Below are positions 1 to 8,451 of a stretch of DNA of 64,000 nt, one piece after another; the first letter of the stretch is position 1, and every line of letters starts with the position of its first letter. The position numbers and the translations under genes were made by a program. Source of the DNA: Dietzia timorensis. GTDB lineage: Bacteria; Actinomycetota; Actinomycetes; Mycobacteriales; Mycobacteriaceae. The stretch is from assembly GCF_001659785.1 (NCBI RefSeq), contig NZ_CP015961.1:1860001-1924000 (forward strand), in the 5' to 3' direction. The notes below the pieces were generated by a model that was given only the letters and a program-made list of their open reading frames with translations, was not told the origin of the DNA and searched no databases.

Positions 1-32
1 TGGCGAATGATGCCAGTGAACACGTCCGTCAT
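1..32 (-). CDS. ribE: Riboflavin synthase alpha chain, N-terminal fragment (cut by window edge)
   Basis: Only the first ten codons are inside the window. The minus-strand ATG reads MTDVFTGIIR, and FTGI(I/V) close to the start is the hallmark of riboflavin synthase, which converts two 6,7-dimethyl-8-ribityllumazines to riboflavin. The start is preceded by a purine-rich AGGGAAGG box and overlaps the ribD stop codon by four bases (ATGA), the usual sign of translational coupling. The position directly after ribD fits the rib operon of this group. The call rests on a very short peptide plus context. Confidence 0.75.
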   Translation of the reverse strand, partial: MTDVFTGIIR

Positions 33-1129
33 CCTTCCCTTTGCTCGATCGGTATCCGCAGGCGCGGTGTGAGTACCGCGAACAGGTCCGATCCGATCAT
101 TTCTACGGTTTCGATGGTAAACCTGTGCGCCTGCCCTATGGTGTCCACCCCGGCCCCGATTAGCGCCGACGTGCCCGCTCCGAGTAGGGCGGGTGCGATG
201 TAGGCCTCGATCCGGTCCACCATCCCCGCCTGCATGAATGCTCCGGCGAGATGCGGGCCGCCCTCGAGGAGAACGGATTCGCCGCCAGGCCCGGCGGCGG
301 AGGCGATGGTTCGAATCGCGGTGAGCGGATCCCTGGTTTGTAAGTGCAGGAATCGGCCGTCCTCACCCCGCACGCGCGCACCGTCCGGTACCTCGGTCTC
401 CCCCATCACGCACCGCAGTGGTTGCCGCTCGAGCGGCCGTCCCTCCGCGTCGCGCGCCGTGAGCGACGGATCGTCGGCGATCGTTGTGCCGGTGCCGACG
501 ACGATCGCGTCATGATGCGAGCGCCGCGCGAGGGTATGCGTCCGCGCTTCGGGGCCGGTGATCCACTGGCTGGTGCCGTCCTCGGCGGCGGAGCGGCCAT
601 CGAGGGACGCCGCGTATTTCCAGGTGACCTGCGGAAGCCCGGTCCTGGCGAGGTGATACCAGGATCCCAGCGGGCCGCGAAGGACATCGGCGCCGCGGCC
701 GTCCGCCGTCATACCGACATCGCCGTACACGTCGAGCCCGGCGGCGGCGAGGCGATCGGCTCCGCCGGAGGCAACGGGGTTGGGGTCGGCAACCGCGTAC
801 ACCACGGTGGCCAGGCCTTCGTCGAGAATGCGCTCCGCGCACGGCCCGGTGCGCCCGGTGTGGTTGCACGGCTCGAGCGTGACGACGATGGCGCCGCCGC
901 GTGCGCGGTCCCCCGCCTCGTCGAGGGCGACGACCTCAGCGTGGCGCCCGCCGGCCGGTTCGGTCGAGCCGGTGGCGACGATGTTCCCGTCTGCATCGAG
1001 TACGACCGCGCCGACGGTCGGATTGGGCCGGGTCGTGCCCCACTTCCCCTCGGCGGTCCGCGCCGCCAGGTCCATGTACGGCGCGAAACGCTCCCGCACG
1101 GCTTTCGGCGGACGGGATCCTGAGGACAT
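29..1129 (-). CDS. ribD: Bifunctional riboflavin deaminase/reductase RibD
   Basis: The 366-residue protein performs the second and third steps of riboflavin synthesis: deamination of diaminohydroxyphosphoribosylaminopyrimidine, then reduction of the ribosyl side chain with NADPH. The N-terminal half has the zinc deaminase signature, HAE at residues 63-65 and PC/C at Cys88 and Cys97 in LEPCNHTGRTGPC. The C-terminal half, from about residue 150, is the DHFR-like reductase with VVGTGTTIADDPSLTAR and LLEGGPHLAG. The frame stays open further upstream, but that extension covers rpe and has no matching homology, so the ATG at 1129 is chosen. That ATG overlaps the rpe stop by one base. The gene lies between rpe and ribE. 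Confidence 0.95.
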   Translation of the reverse strand: MSSGSRPPKAVRERFAPYMDLAARTAEGKWGTTRPNPTVGAVVLDADGNIVATGSTEPAGGRHAEVVALDEAGDRARGGAIVVTLEPCNHTGRTGPCAERILDEGLATVVYAVADPNPVASGGADRLAAAGLDVYGDVGMTADGRGADVLRGPLGSWYHLARTGLPQVTWKYAASLDGRSAAEDGTSQWITGPEARTHTLARRSHHDAIVVGTGTTIADDPSLTARDAEGRPLERQPLRCVMGETEVPDGARVRGEDGRFLHLQTRDPLTAIRTIASAAGPGGESVLLEGGPHLAGAFMQAGMVDRIEAYIAPALLGAGTSALIGAGVDTIGQAHRFTIETVEMIGSDLFAVLTPRLRIPIEQREG

Positions 1130-1797
1130 CAGCTCGTGGCGAGCGAGCGCAGCGTACGGACGGCCTCGTTCGGGTCCTCGGCGCCGTAGACGGCCGATCC
1201 CGCGACGTAGGTATCGCAACCGGCCGCCGCGGCCTGCGCGATGGTGTCGGCCGAGATCCCGCCATCGATTTGCAGTCGCGTGTCTAGGCCCAGGCGATCG
1301 ATCTCCGCACGGAACGCGCGCGCCTTGTCGAGCATGTCGGGCATGAACGACTGGCCGCCGAAGCCGGGCTCGACGCTCATTATGAGCACGAGATCGAATT
1401 CGGACACCATCTCGAGGTAGTTCTCCGCCGACGTGCCGGGCTTCAACGTGAGCCCCGCCCCGCATCCGGACTCGCGGAGCTTGCGCGCGATGGAGACCGG
1501 ATCGTTCGTCGCCTCGACGTGGAACGTCACATTAGTTGCGCCGGCCTCGACGTAGTCGCCGACCCAGCGGCCCGGGTCCTCGATCATCAGGTGGCAGTCG
1601 AGCGGCTTGTCGGTCACCTTCTTGATCGCCTTCGCGACCGGTGGGCCGATGGTCAGGTTCGGCACGAAATGGCCGTCCATGACGTCGACGTGAATCCAAT
1701 CGGCATCCGGGATGCGCTGAATCTCTGCGTCGAGGCGGGCGAAATCGGCGGACAGGATGGACGGGGCGATCACTACTGGATGGCTCATGGTTCCCAT
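1129..1797 (-). CDS. rpe: Ribulose-phosphate 3-epimerase
   Basis: This 222-residue TIM-barrel enzyme interconverts ribulose 5-phosphate and xylulose 5-phosphate in the pentose phosphate pathway. Family motifs are APSILSADFARL near the N-terminus, HVDVMDGHFVPN with a metal/acid Asp, MSVEPGFGGQSF and QIDGGIS near the C-terminus. Two in-frame ATGs lie close together, at 1797 and 1788 (MGTMSHPVV). I take the longer form, but the second start is equally possible because neither has a strong ribosome binding site. The stop overlaps the ribD start and rsmB ends 8 bases upstream, so it belongs to the def-to-ribE operon and supplies the pentose side of riboflavin precursor metabolism. Confidence 0.95.
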   Translation of the reverse strand: MGTMSHPVVIAPSILSADFARLDAEIQRIPDADWIHVDVMDGHFVPNLTIGPPVAKAIKKVTDKPLDCHLMIEDPGRWVGDYVEAGATNVTFHVEATNDPVSIARKLRESGCGAGLTLKPGTSAENYLEMVSEFDLVLIMSVEPGFGGQSFMPDMLDKARAFRAEIDRLGLDTRLQIDGGISADTIAQAAAAGCDTYVAGSAVYGAEDPNEAVRTLRSLATS

Positions 1798-1805
1798 CGT
1801 ATTGG

Positions 1806-3332
1806 TTAGGCGTCGGAGCGCCGCAGCGCACACATGAACATCGCGTCGGTGCCGTGGCGGTGCGGCCACAGCTGGACCCAGGGGCCCTCTTCGCCCGCAA
1901 GCGCCTCGGGAAGGCCCTCGCGTACGTCGAGGAGCTCCGCAGAATGACGCCGGACGGCGTCATTCACCACGGAGACCGTCTCCGGCAGGTGCGGAGAACA
2001 GGTGGCGTATACGACGACCCCGCCCGGGCGCACGAGCTCGAGCGCGCTCGCGAGCAATTCCTTTTGCAGAGCCGTCAGCTCGGTCACGTCGTCCGGGGAT
2101 CGGCGCCAGCGGGACTCCGGACGACGCCGCAGCGCGCCGAGTCCGGTGCACGGGGCGTCGACGAGCACCCTGTCGAAACCGGGCTCCAGGCCCGGCTTGC
2201 GCCCATCGGCGACCTTCACCCGAACGGGTAGCCCGTCGGTGGCACCTTCGACGAGCTTGGCGCGGTGTGCGGCGACCTCGATCGCGGTGACCTCGGCGCC
2301 GGCGATATCGGCGAGCGCACCAAGCATCGTCGCCTTGCCGCCAGGCCCGGCACACAGGTCGAGCCACCGGCCGGAATCCTCGCCCTCCAGCGGCATGTTC
2401 GCCGCGGCGAGCGCGACCAGCTGGCTGCCTTCGTCCTGTACCGCGGCGAGGTGCTCTTTCACAGGCTCGAGTTCGCCAGGGGATCCCGAGGGAAGATGAA
2501 CCGCGTACGGCGACAGTTCCGCTTCGTCCCCACCGGTGATGAGCGCCAGTTCCTCGGCGGTGATCGCGCCGGGACGTGCGGCGAGGTGCACCTTCGGACG
2601 CGCGTCATCCGCAGCGAGAAGCTGAGGAAGCTCCGCTGCGTCCTTCCCGAGCGCATTGGCGAAGGCGCGCACGATCCACTCCGGATGCGCGGTTCCGATA
2701 GCCATACGCTCAAATGGATCTGTGATCCCCTGCTGCAGGATCTGCGTCCAGCCGGCCAGGTCGTGGGCGGTGATCTTGTGCATTACGGCGTTGATGAACC
2801 CGGCCGCGCGAATGAGCCCTTCACGCTTCGCGAGCTCTACGGTTGTATCGACTGCCGCATGTTGGGCTACACGGGTGTAGAGGAGCTGGTAGGCGCCGAG
2901 ACGCAGCACGTCGAGAGCCTCCGCGTCGATCTTCGCCGGCGAGCGTCCTGCCGCCTTGGCGATGATTCGGTCCAGCTGTCCTTGTGCGCGCGTCGTGCCG
3001 TAGGACAATTCGGTGGCCAGCGAGGTATCGCGCTCGTCGAGCTTTGCCTTGCGAAGCAGCGAGGGAAGTTCGAGATTGGCGTATGCGCCGCGTTCGCGTA
3101 CGGACGTGAGAAGGTCAAGCGCCACGGCGCGGGGATCTTTGAGCTGCGGTTGCCGACCGGTGCTCGCGCCGCCCCGCTGTCGATCTTGACGGTGCGAGCG
3201 GTCGCCTCCGCGTCCGCGTTCCCCACCCCGCCCCTTCGAAGAATTTCCGCGACTGGGCCCGGAGCCCTGCTTCTTCGGACCATGTCTGCCGCCGGAACCG
3301 CTGCCGGCGCGCTTGCGATTGTCGTCGCTCAT
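1806..3332 (-). CDS. rsmB: 16S rRNA (cytosine-967-C5) methyltransferase, Fmu/RsmB family
   Basis: The 508-residue protein methylates a cytosine of 16S rRNA using S-adenosylmethionine. The first 60 or so residues are a basic Gly/Ser/Arg-rich tail, probably disordered. A NusB-like RNA-binding domain follows to about residue 200, then a Rossmann methyltransferase domain. That domain carries the SAM motif DLCAGPGGKATML, the catalytic motif DAPCTGLGALRRRPESRW and the second conserved cysteine in YATCSPHLPET. The start ATG overlaps the fmt stop by four bases. The long low-complexity N-terminus is typical of actinobacterial orthologues (Rv1407 in M. tuberculosis), so it is not an artefact of start choice. 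Confidence 0.93.
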   Translation of the reverse strand: MSDDNRKRAGSGSGGRHGPKKQGSGPSRGNSSKGRGGERGRGGDRSHRQDRQRGGASTGRQPQLKDPRAVALDLLTSVRERGAYANLELPSLLRKAKLDERDTSLATELSYGTTRAQGQLDRIIAKAAGRSPAKIDAEALDVLRLGAYQLLYTRVAQHAAVDTTVELAKREGLIRAAGFINAVMHKITAHDLAGWTQILQQGITDPFERMAIGTAHPEWIVRAFANALGKDAAELPQLLAADDARPKVHLAARPGAITAEELALITGGDEAELSPYAVHLPSGSPGELEPVKEHLAAVQDEGSQLVALAAANMPLEGEDSGRWLDLCAGPGGKATMLGALADIAGAEVTAIEVAAHRAKLVEGATDGLPVRVKVADGRKPGLEPGFDRVLVDAPCTGLGALRRRPESRWRRSPDDVTELTALQKELLASALELVRPGGVVVYATCSPHLPETVSVVNDAVRRHSAELLDVREGLPEALAGEEGPWVQLWPHRHGTDAMFMCALRRSDA

Positions 3333-4276
3333 GCGAATCGTGCCCCCGGTTCGATGTGGCTACCTCGTACCCAGTCCATGGCGTTCATGAGTTTCTTTCC
3401 CGGCGGCTGTAGTCGATCGATCACGATGGGTCCGGACGCGGTCCCGACGAAGAGCGACTTCTTCGTCCAATTGAGCTCACCAGCGGTGAGTCCGGCGGCC
3501 TGCTCGGGAAGGGAGTCTCCTCCAGGCAGGGTTACAGCTCCGATCTTGAAGCGTTGGCCGTCCAGCTCGGTCCATGCTCCCGGAACCGGTGTGATGGATC
3601 GGATGTGCCGATCGACGGCGAAAGCAGGCAGGTCCCATCGAATGCGTGCGTCGGCGGAACTGATCTTCCCGCTGTAGGACACTCCGTCGGAAGGCTGTTC
3701 GACGGCGACGAGTTCGCCGGATTCGATTCCGTTCAACGTGGCGACAAGCAGGCCCGCGCCCGACTCGGCGAGCCGTTCGAGCAGCTCGCCTGCGGTGTCC
3801 TGGGCTCCGATGGTCTCTGTGATAGTGCCGTACACCGGGCCGGTATCCATCGCGGCCTCGAGGCGGAACGTGCTCGCGCCGGTGATCTCGTCACCGGCGG
3901 CGATTGCCGCGTTGACCGGAGAGGCGCCGCGCCACGCGGGGAGGAGGGAGAAGTGTAGGTTGACCCAGCCGTGACGAGGAATGTCGAGCACGTCCTGGGG
4001 AAGGATATTGCCGTAGGCGACGACTGCAGCGGCCTCGACATCGAGCTCGCGGAGCGCGGATGCCAACTCGGGATCCCGGCCGCTCGTCGGGGTGAGTACC
4101 TCGATACCGGCGGCGTCCGCGACCTCGCCGACCGGTGAACGATGCAGCGTGCGTCCTCTCCCCTTCGGCGCGTCCGGCCGAGTGATCACCGCGGCGATCT
4201 CGTGCCCGTCGCTGTCGATGAGAGCCTTGAGGGAAGGAACCGCTGTTTCCGGAGTACCTGCGAATACGATTCTCAT
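3329..4276 (-). CDS. fmt: Methionyl-tRNA formyltransferase
   Basis: The 315-residue enzyme transfers a formyl group from 10-formyl-tetrahydrofolate to initiator Met-tRNA. The start MRIVFAGTPETAVPSL is the canonical family N-terminus, and the catalytic region contains NLHFSLLPAWRGASPV. The C-terminal part from about residue 205 is the tRNA-binding OB-fold domain. The frame extends upstream through def, but homology begins at the ATG at 4276. The gene lies 4 bases after def, so formylation and deformylation are co-expressed, and its stop overlaps the rsmB start. Confidence 0.96.
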   Translation of the reverse strand: MRIVFAGTPETAVPSLKALIDSDGHEIAAVITRPDAPKGRGRTLHRSPVGEVADAAGIEVLTPTSGRDPELASALRELDVEAAAVVAYGNILPQDVLDIPRHGWVNLHFSLLPAWRGASPVNAAIAAGDEITGASTFRLEAAMDTGPVYGTITETIGAQDTAGELLERLAESGAGLLVATLNGIESGELVAVEQPSDGVSYSGKISSADARIRWDLPAFAVDRHIRSITPVPGAWTELDGQRFKIGAVTLPGGDSLPEQAAGLTAGELNWTKKSLFVGTASGPIVIDRLQPPGKKLMNAMDWVRGSHIEPGARFA

Positions 4277-4280
4277 CGGT

Positions 4281-4871
4281 TTATCGATCCTGAGCGTCGG
4301 CGACGGAGAGCTGCCGGGCCTCGACCTCTGCGGTGCCGAGTTCTTCGAAGACAAGGTCCCCGATGATGGCGGGCATGCCGAACCACTCGGCGCTGCGAAT
4401 CGCGGCCATCGCTTCCTTACGGGCGTCCCCGGTGAGGCGCTGCATGAACATGATGCCGTCGAGGTGGTCGATCTCGTGCTGACAGATTCGCGCGAGCAGC
4501 CCATCGGCGTGGAATCGAACCTCGTCGCCGCTCTCGTCGAGACCGGTCACATCGATCTCCAGCGGTCGATCGATCTCCCCGCCGATCTCGGGCACGGATA
4601 GGCAGCCCTCGTAGTCGAACTCGCTGTCAGACCCGGGCACGGTGTAGCGCGGGTTGACCAGCGCACCGCGGTGCCCTTCGTTGTCGTCGTAGACGAACAC
4701 GCGGCGGGACACCCCGACCTGTGGCGCCGCCAGCCCGACGCCCTCGGCGTGATCCATCGTGTCCCACATGTCTGCGACCAGCTTGCGCACTCCTGCGTCG
4801 ATCTCCGGCACCTCATCGGCGCGAGTGCGCAGGACGGCGTCGGGATAGAGCCGGATCGGTCGAATAGCCAT
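4281..4871 (-). CDS. def: Peptide deformylase
   Basis: The 196-residue metalloenzyme removes the formyl group from nascent proteins. All three signature motifs are present: GVGLAAPQVG (residues 44-53), EGCLSVPE with metal ligand Cys90, and QHEIDHLDG with His132, Glu133 and His136. The C-terminal tail beyond about residue 165 is longer than in E. coli, as in other Actinobacteria. It is the first gene of the def-fmt-rsmB-rpe-ribD-ribE operon. A TAGAAT -10-like box lies about 60 bases upstream in the 121-base gap to priA. Confidence 0.97.
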   Translation of the reverse strand: MAIRPIRLYPDAVLRTRADEVPEIDAGVRKLVADMWDTMDHAEGVGLAAPQVGVSRRVFVYDDNEGHRGALVNPRYTVPGSDSEFDYEGCLSVPEIGGEIDRPLEIDVTGLDESGDEVRFHADGLLARICQHEIDHLDGIMFMQRLTGDARKEAMAAIRSAEWFGMPAIIGDLVFEELGTAEVEARQLSVADAQDR

Positions 4872-4929
4872 GTGAGTAGGTACGTCCCTTCGTTGTCAGG
4901 CGCGCGATCACGGTCGCCACGTTATCCCC

Positions 4930-4935
4930 ATTCTA
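4930..4935 (-). promoter_or_regulatory. Candidate -10 box for the def operon
   Basis: On the minus strand the gap between priA and def contains TAGAAT, five of six matches to the sigma-70-type -10 consensus, about 60 bases before the def ATG. No convincing -35 hexamer stands 16-18 bases upstream. Actinobacterial promoters often lack one, so this is only a candidate. Confidence 0.35.
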
Positions 4936-4992
4936 TTGCCGTGGCCTGGCCTGACCGCGAATCGGTGCCACACGGCCTCATCCAGCGCGGGG

Positions 4993-7071
4993 CTAGCCGA
5001 TGTGCAGCGGGTCGAGGCGGATCCTCACGGGGCTGCCGTCTCGACGGGTGGCCCGAGAGATCACCGCGGCGAGCAACGCGTGCGAAACCTGGTCCACCTG
5101 ATTGGGCGGGATCCGCACGAGTACGCGTTCAGGAATCTCGTCCGGGGCGGCCCCTGGCAGCGGTTCCGCCGACGGCACATCCACCGGACCCAGGATCTCC
5201 GGCACGAATCCGAGTCGCTCCGCGCCATGGTCCTCCACATAGTCGGACACAGCCATGACGTCGGAGGAGGCACCATCAATGGCGAACAGGTGCGCGGCTG
5301 GCGGAAACCCGACCTCGCGCCGTTCGGCGAGCTCACGGTGGGCGAAACCATCGACGTCCCAGCGGATCAGCGCTTGCGCGATATCGGTGGATGCCTCGGC
5401 GGAACAGAACACCTCCCCGCCGTCGGTGTGCGAAACGACGAGCCTCGCCGCGCCGACCCAGCGCCGAAATGCCTGCTGGGTGGCGCGCAGGTCCGGCCTG
5501 CTCAGCAACGACCACGCATCGAGGAGGAGCGCAGCCCCGTAGCCGCGCTCGGGAGTGGGTTCGGCCCCTGGGGTGGATACGACGAGCATGGGCCCTTCGG
5601 GTGCAGTGGAAAGTTTCTCGGATCCGGATACTCGAACAATTCTGGTGCCGGGAAACATGCGACCGAGTTCCTCCGCAGTCCTCGAGGCCCCAACCACGCC
5701 GGCGCGTAGCCTGCGCGAACCGCATTCGGGACAGCTGTAGGACACGTCGTGCACGCCGCACCAGCCACACACTAGTGCGCCGGCGCCGTCGGTGTTCGCC
5801 TCCCCGATAGCCAGCGGGCCATTGCAGCGACGGCAACGAGCGGGCGTGCGGCATTGCTGGCAGAGAAGCCGGGGAATGTAGCCGCTCCGCGGCACCTGCA
5901 CGAGTACCGGCTGCCCTCGGTCGAGCGCCTGCCGGGCCATCGTCATCGCCACGGTCGGGAGCCGAGTGTGGCCGCCCGCGACATCGCGGGCCTGCACGGG
6001 ATCGGCGTTGGTGACGGCAACGATCCTCGGAAGTTGTCGCTTGGTTTCCGGGGCCGCGGTGATCTCCGGCGCCCAACCCGCTTCCACGAGCGCCGCGACC
6101 TCGGGCGTACGAATCGGTCCCGCCAGTAGCAAAGGTGCATGTGCAAGGGACGACCGTAACGTCGCCACTTCCCGCGCATGCGGGTACGGGGCACGCGGCT
6201 CGGCGAGTGAGTCGTCTCCGTCGTCCCACACGATGATGATGCCCGGGTGCCGCGCCGGCGCCCAGACTGCACTTCGCGTGCCGACGACCACCTTCGCGTG
6301 GCCGCGAAGAACCTTGAGCCACCGGGTGTACCTCGCCTGGGGACCGAGGCTCGCAGTGAGTTCGACGATGTCGCCAGGTGCGCGCCCGTAGTCGCTCGCC
6401 GCCTCTTTCAAGCGGGACGAGACGATGTCGACGTCGCGCTGGTCGGGAACAACGATAATCGATTGCCGGTCGCCTGTGGCCGCGAAGAACGCCAGTTCGG
6501 CAAGCCGCGCCGCCCAATCCTCCCCCGGCGCGGGCGTCCACGTTCCGCGCACGGGTTTGCCCGAAGTCATCGCGGACGCGAACGAGGCGGCGCGCGGATA
6601 AGCGGACCACGCCTCGGACAGCTCCGGCGGATTCACCTGGGCATGGTCCTCGGTGCCCGCGTCCTCGCCGGTCGCCACATCGGCAGGGGCGACGGAGCGT
6701 TCCGCGGTCGCATGCCGCGGCGGAATCGCGAGCCGGAACACGTCCGAGCGTGCACCCACCCACCGCGCGGCAACGCGGTCGACGAGTGCGAATATCTCGG
6801 GGGTCACGACCACTTCGTCGGAGACAATACGGTCGATGTAATGCAGCTCTCGGGGATGTTCCGAGGTATCCGCCCGCTCGTATACGAAGGCGTCGACGAG
6901 CCGCCCGGCGAATCGCACGCGCACGCGCACGCCCGGCTGCACGCTGACGGCGTCCTTCTCGTCGACCCGATAATCGAAGAGACGATCAAGCTGGGGCAGC
7001 CCCAGGAGCGGCAAAACGCGCGCCACCGGCTTGTCCGAAGCCGGGACGCGCGTTGAACTGGGTTTTGCCAT
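4993..7071 (-). CDS. priA: Primosomal protein N' PriA, helicase-degenerate actinobacterial form
   Basis: The 692-residue protein corresponds to the replication restart factor PriA. The N-terminal DNA-binding region (RVLPLLGLPQLDRLFDYRV) and the zinc-binding cysteine cluster (CQQCRTPARCRRC ... CGWCGVHDVSYSCPEC) are intact. The ATPase core is not: there is no GxGKT Walker A, and the usual DEEH motif is replaced by WDDGDDS. Loss of detectable helicase motifs is a known trait of actinobacterial PriA, so a structural or loading role without unwinding is likely. The frame begins six codons earlier, but the ATG at 7071 (MAKPSSTRVP) is preferred. It lies 47 bases after metK. Confidence 0.9.
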   Translation of the reverse strand: MAKPSSTRVPASDKPVARVLPLLGLPQLDRLFDYRVDEKDAVSVQPGVRVRVRFAGRLVDAFVYERADTSEHPRELHYIDRIVSDEVVVTPEIFALVDRVAARWVGARSDVFRLAIPPRHATAERSVAPADVATGEDAGTEDHAQVNPPELSEAWSAYPRAASFASAMTSGKPVRGTWTPAPGEDWAARLAELAFFAATGDRQSIIVVPDQRDVDIVSSRLKEAASDYGRAPGDIVELTASLGPQARYTRWLKVLRGHAKVVVGTRSAVWAPARHPGIIIVWDDGDDSLAEPRAPYPHAREVATLRSSLAHAPLLLAGPIRTPEVAALVEAGWAPEITAAPETKRQLPRIVAVTNADPVQARDVAGGHTRLPTVAMTMARQALDRGQPVLVQVPRSGYIPRLLCQQCRTPARCRRCNGPLAIGEANTDGAGALVCGWCGVHDVSYSCPECGSRRLRAGVVGASRTAEELGRMFPGTRIVRVSGSEKLSTAPEGPMLVVSTPGAEPTPERGYGAALLLDAWSLLSRPDLRATQQAFRRWVGAARLVVSHTDGGEVFCSAEASTDIAQALIRWDVDGFAHRELAERREVGFPPAAHLFAIDGASSDVMAVSDYVEDHGAERLGFVPEILGPVDVPSAEPLPGAAPDEIPERVLVRIPPNQVDQVSHALLAAVISRATRRDGSPVRIRLDPLHIG

Positions 7072-7089
7072 CGTGTGTAGTTGTAGCAC

Positions 7090-7111
7090 GGCGCCGCCGG
7101 AGGCGGGCGCC
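7090..7111 (-). terminator. GC-rich hairpin after metK
   Basis: Directly behind the metK stop the minus-strand RNA can fold GGCGCCcGCC-ucc-GGCGGCGCC, a nine-pair stem with one bulged C and a three-base loop. No U-tract follows, so termination would be weak or of the U-less type reported in Actinobacteria. It separates metK from priA. Confidence 0.4.
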
Positions 7112-7118
7112 GCTACTT

Positions 7119-8330
7119 CTATCCGTTACCGATGGCCGCCTTGAGTTCCTCGGTGCGGTCGGTGCGCTCCCAGGGGAGATCGACGTCGGTGCGACCGAAG
7201 TGGCCGTAGGCGGCGGTCTGCGAGTAAATCGGCCGAAGCAGGTCGAGGTCGCGGATGATCGCGCCTGGACGAAGGTCGAACACCTTCGAGACCGCGTTCT
7301 GGATGTCCTGCACCGGCGCCGTCTCGGTGCCGAAGGTCTCGACGAACAAGCCAACCGGGCTCGCCTTGCCGATGGCGTAGGCGACCTGCACCTCGGCCCG
7401 CTCTGCCAGACCGGCGGCGACGATGTTCTTCGCCACCCAGCGCATCGCGTACGCCGCGGAGCGGTCGACCTTTGACGGGTCCTTACCGGAGAATGCGCCG
7501 CCGCCGTGACGGGCCATGCCGCCGTAGGTGTCGACGATGATTTTGCGCCCGGTCAGACCAGCGTCGCCCATCGGGCCGCCGAGCACGAAGCGCCCGGTCG
7601 GGTTGACGAGCAGGCGGTAGTCGGAGGTGTCGATGTTGTCCGCCGCATCGGCGAGCACCGGCTTGAGGACTTTCTCGGTGAGGTCGTCGGTGAGCGTGGT
7701 GTCGAGATCGATCTCCGGATCGTGCTGAGTCGAAATGACCACCGTGTCGAGGCGAACGGCCTTCTCCCCGTCGTACTCGATGGTGACCTGGGTCTTGCCG
7801 TCAGGACGCAGGTACGGCAGCGTTCCGTCCTTGCGTACCTCTGTGAGGCGGCGAGAGAGGCGGTGCGCGAGCGCGATGGGAAGCGGCATCAGCTCGGGCG
7901 TGTCCGAGCACGCATACCCGAACATCAGGCCCTGGTCGCCGGCGCCTTGCTTGGCGATCGCATCCTCGGAGTCGCCTTCGGTGCGCGCCTCGTGCGAGGT
8001 GTCCACGCCCTGCCCGATCTCCGGGGACTGCGCACCGATCGAAATGGACACGCCGCAGGTGGTGCCGTCGAAGCCCTTCTCCGAGGAGTCGTATCCGACA
8101 TCGAGGATGCGCTTGCGCACGATATCGGGGATCTCGACGTAACCGGTCGTTTTCACCTCGCCCGCTACGTGGACCTGACCTGTGGTGACCATCGTCTCCA
8201 CGGCGACACGGGCATTGGCGTCTTGCTCCAGCATCGCATCGAGAATCGAGTCCGAGATCGCATCGCAGATCTTGTCCGGGTGACCTTCGGTGACAGACTC
8301 ACTGGTAAACAGGCGGCGTGATTGATCCAC
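7119..8330 (-). CDS. metK: S-adenosylmethionine synthetase
   Basis: The 403-residue enzyme makes S-adenosylmethionine from methionine and ATP. Signature motifs are [13 protein letters not shown] at the N-terminus, the ATP-binding [12 protein letters not shown] around residue 130, and the phosphate loop [16 protein letters not shown]. The start is a GTG ([11 protein letters not shown]) six bases after an AGGAG box, so it is well supported despite the unusual codon. It is followed by a GC-rich hairpin and then priA. The 121-base upstream gap holds a small hairpin but no recognisable SAM riboswitch. Confidence 0.97.
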   Translation of the reverse strand: MDQSRRLFTSESVTEGHPDKICDAISDSILDAMLEQDANARVAVETMVTTGQVHVAGEVKTTGYVEIPDIVRKRILDVGYDSSEKGFDGTTCGVSISIGAQSPEIGQGVDTSHEARTEGDSEDAIAKQGAGDQGLMFGYACSDTPELMPLPIALAHRLSRRLTEVRKDGTLPYLRPDGKTQVTIEYDGEKAVRLDTVVISTQHDPEIDLDTTLTDDLTEKVLKPVLADAADNIDTSDYRLLVNPTGRFVLGGPMGDAGLTGRKIIVDTYGGMARHGGGAFSGKDPSKVDRSAAYAMRWVAKNIVAAGLAERAEVQVAYAIGKASPVGLFVETFGTETAPVQDIQNAVSKVFDLRPGAIIRDLDLLRPIYSQTAAYGHFGRTDVDLPWERTDRTEELKAAIGNG

Positions 8331-8355
8331 TCCCGACTCCTATTCCTACGCTCGA

Positions 8356-8372
8356 CGAATCCCACGGATTCG
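8356..8372 (-). repeat. Short hairpin in the metK leader
   Basis: CGAATCC-cac-GGATTCG forms a perfect seven-pair stem with a three-base loop, 26 bases upstream of the metK GTG and about 10 bases before its Shine-Dalgarno box. It is too small to be a known SAM riboswitch class and could only modulate translation or be an operator. Confidence 0.4.
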
Positions 8373-8451
8373 CCCCTTTTAGCCATTGATATTTGGTGCC
8401 GCACCGTAGTGCGCGCTATCGATCTACGAATAACAGCCTAGACGGAACTGT

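Noticed and set aside
344-1123. Plus-strand 259-codon frame opposite ribD
   Set aside because: Antisense shadow; the ribD zinc and reductase motifs lie on the minus strand in the same place.
8331-8451. SAM riboswitch before metK
   Set aside because: The gap is too short and shows only a seven-pair hairpin, without the multi-stem core of known SAM riboswitches.
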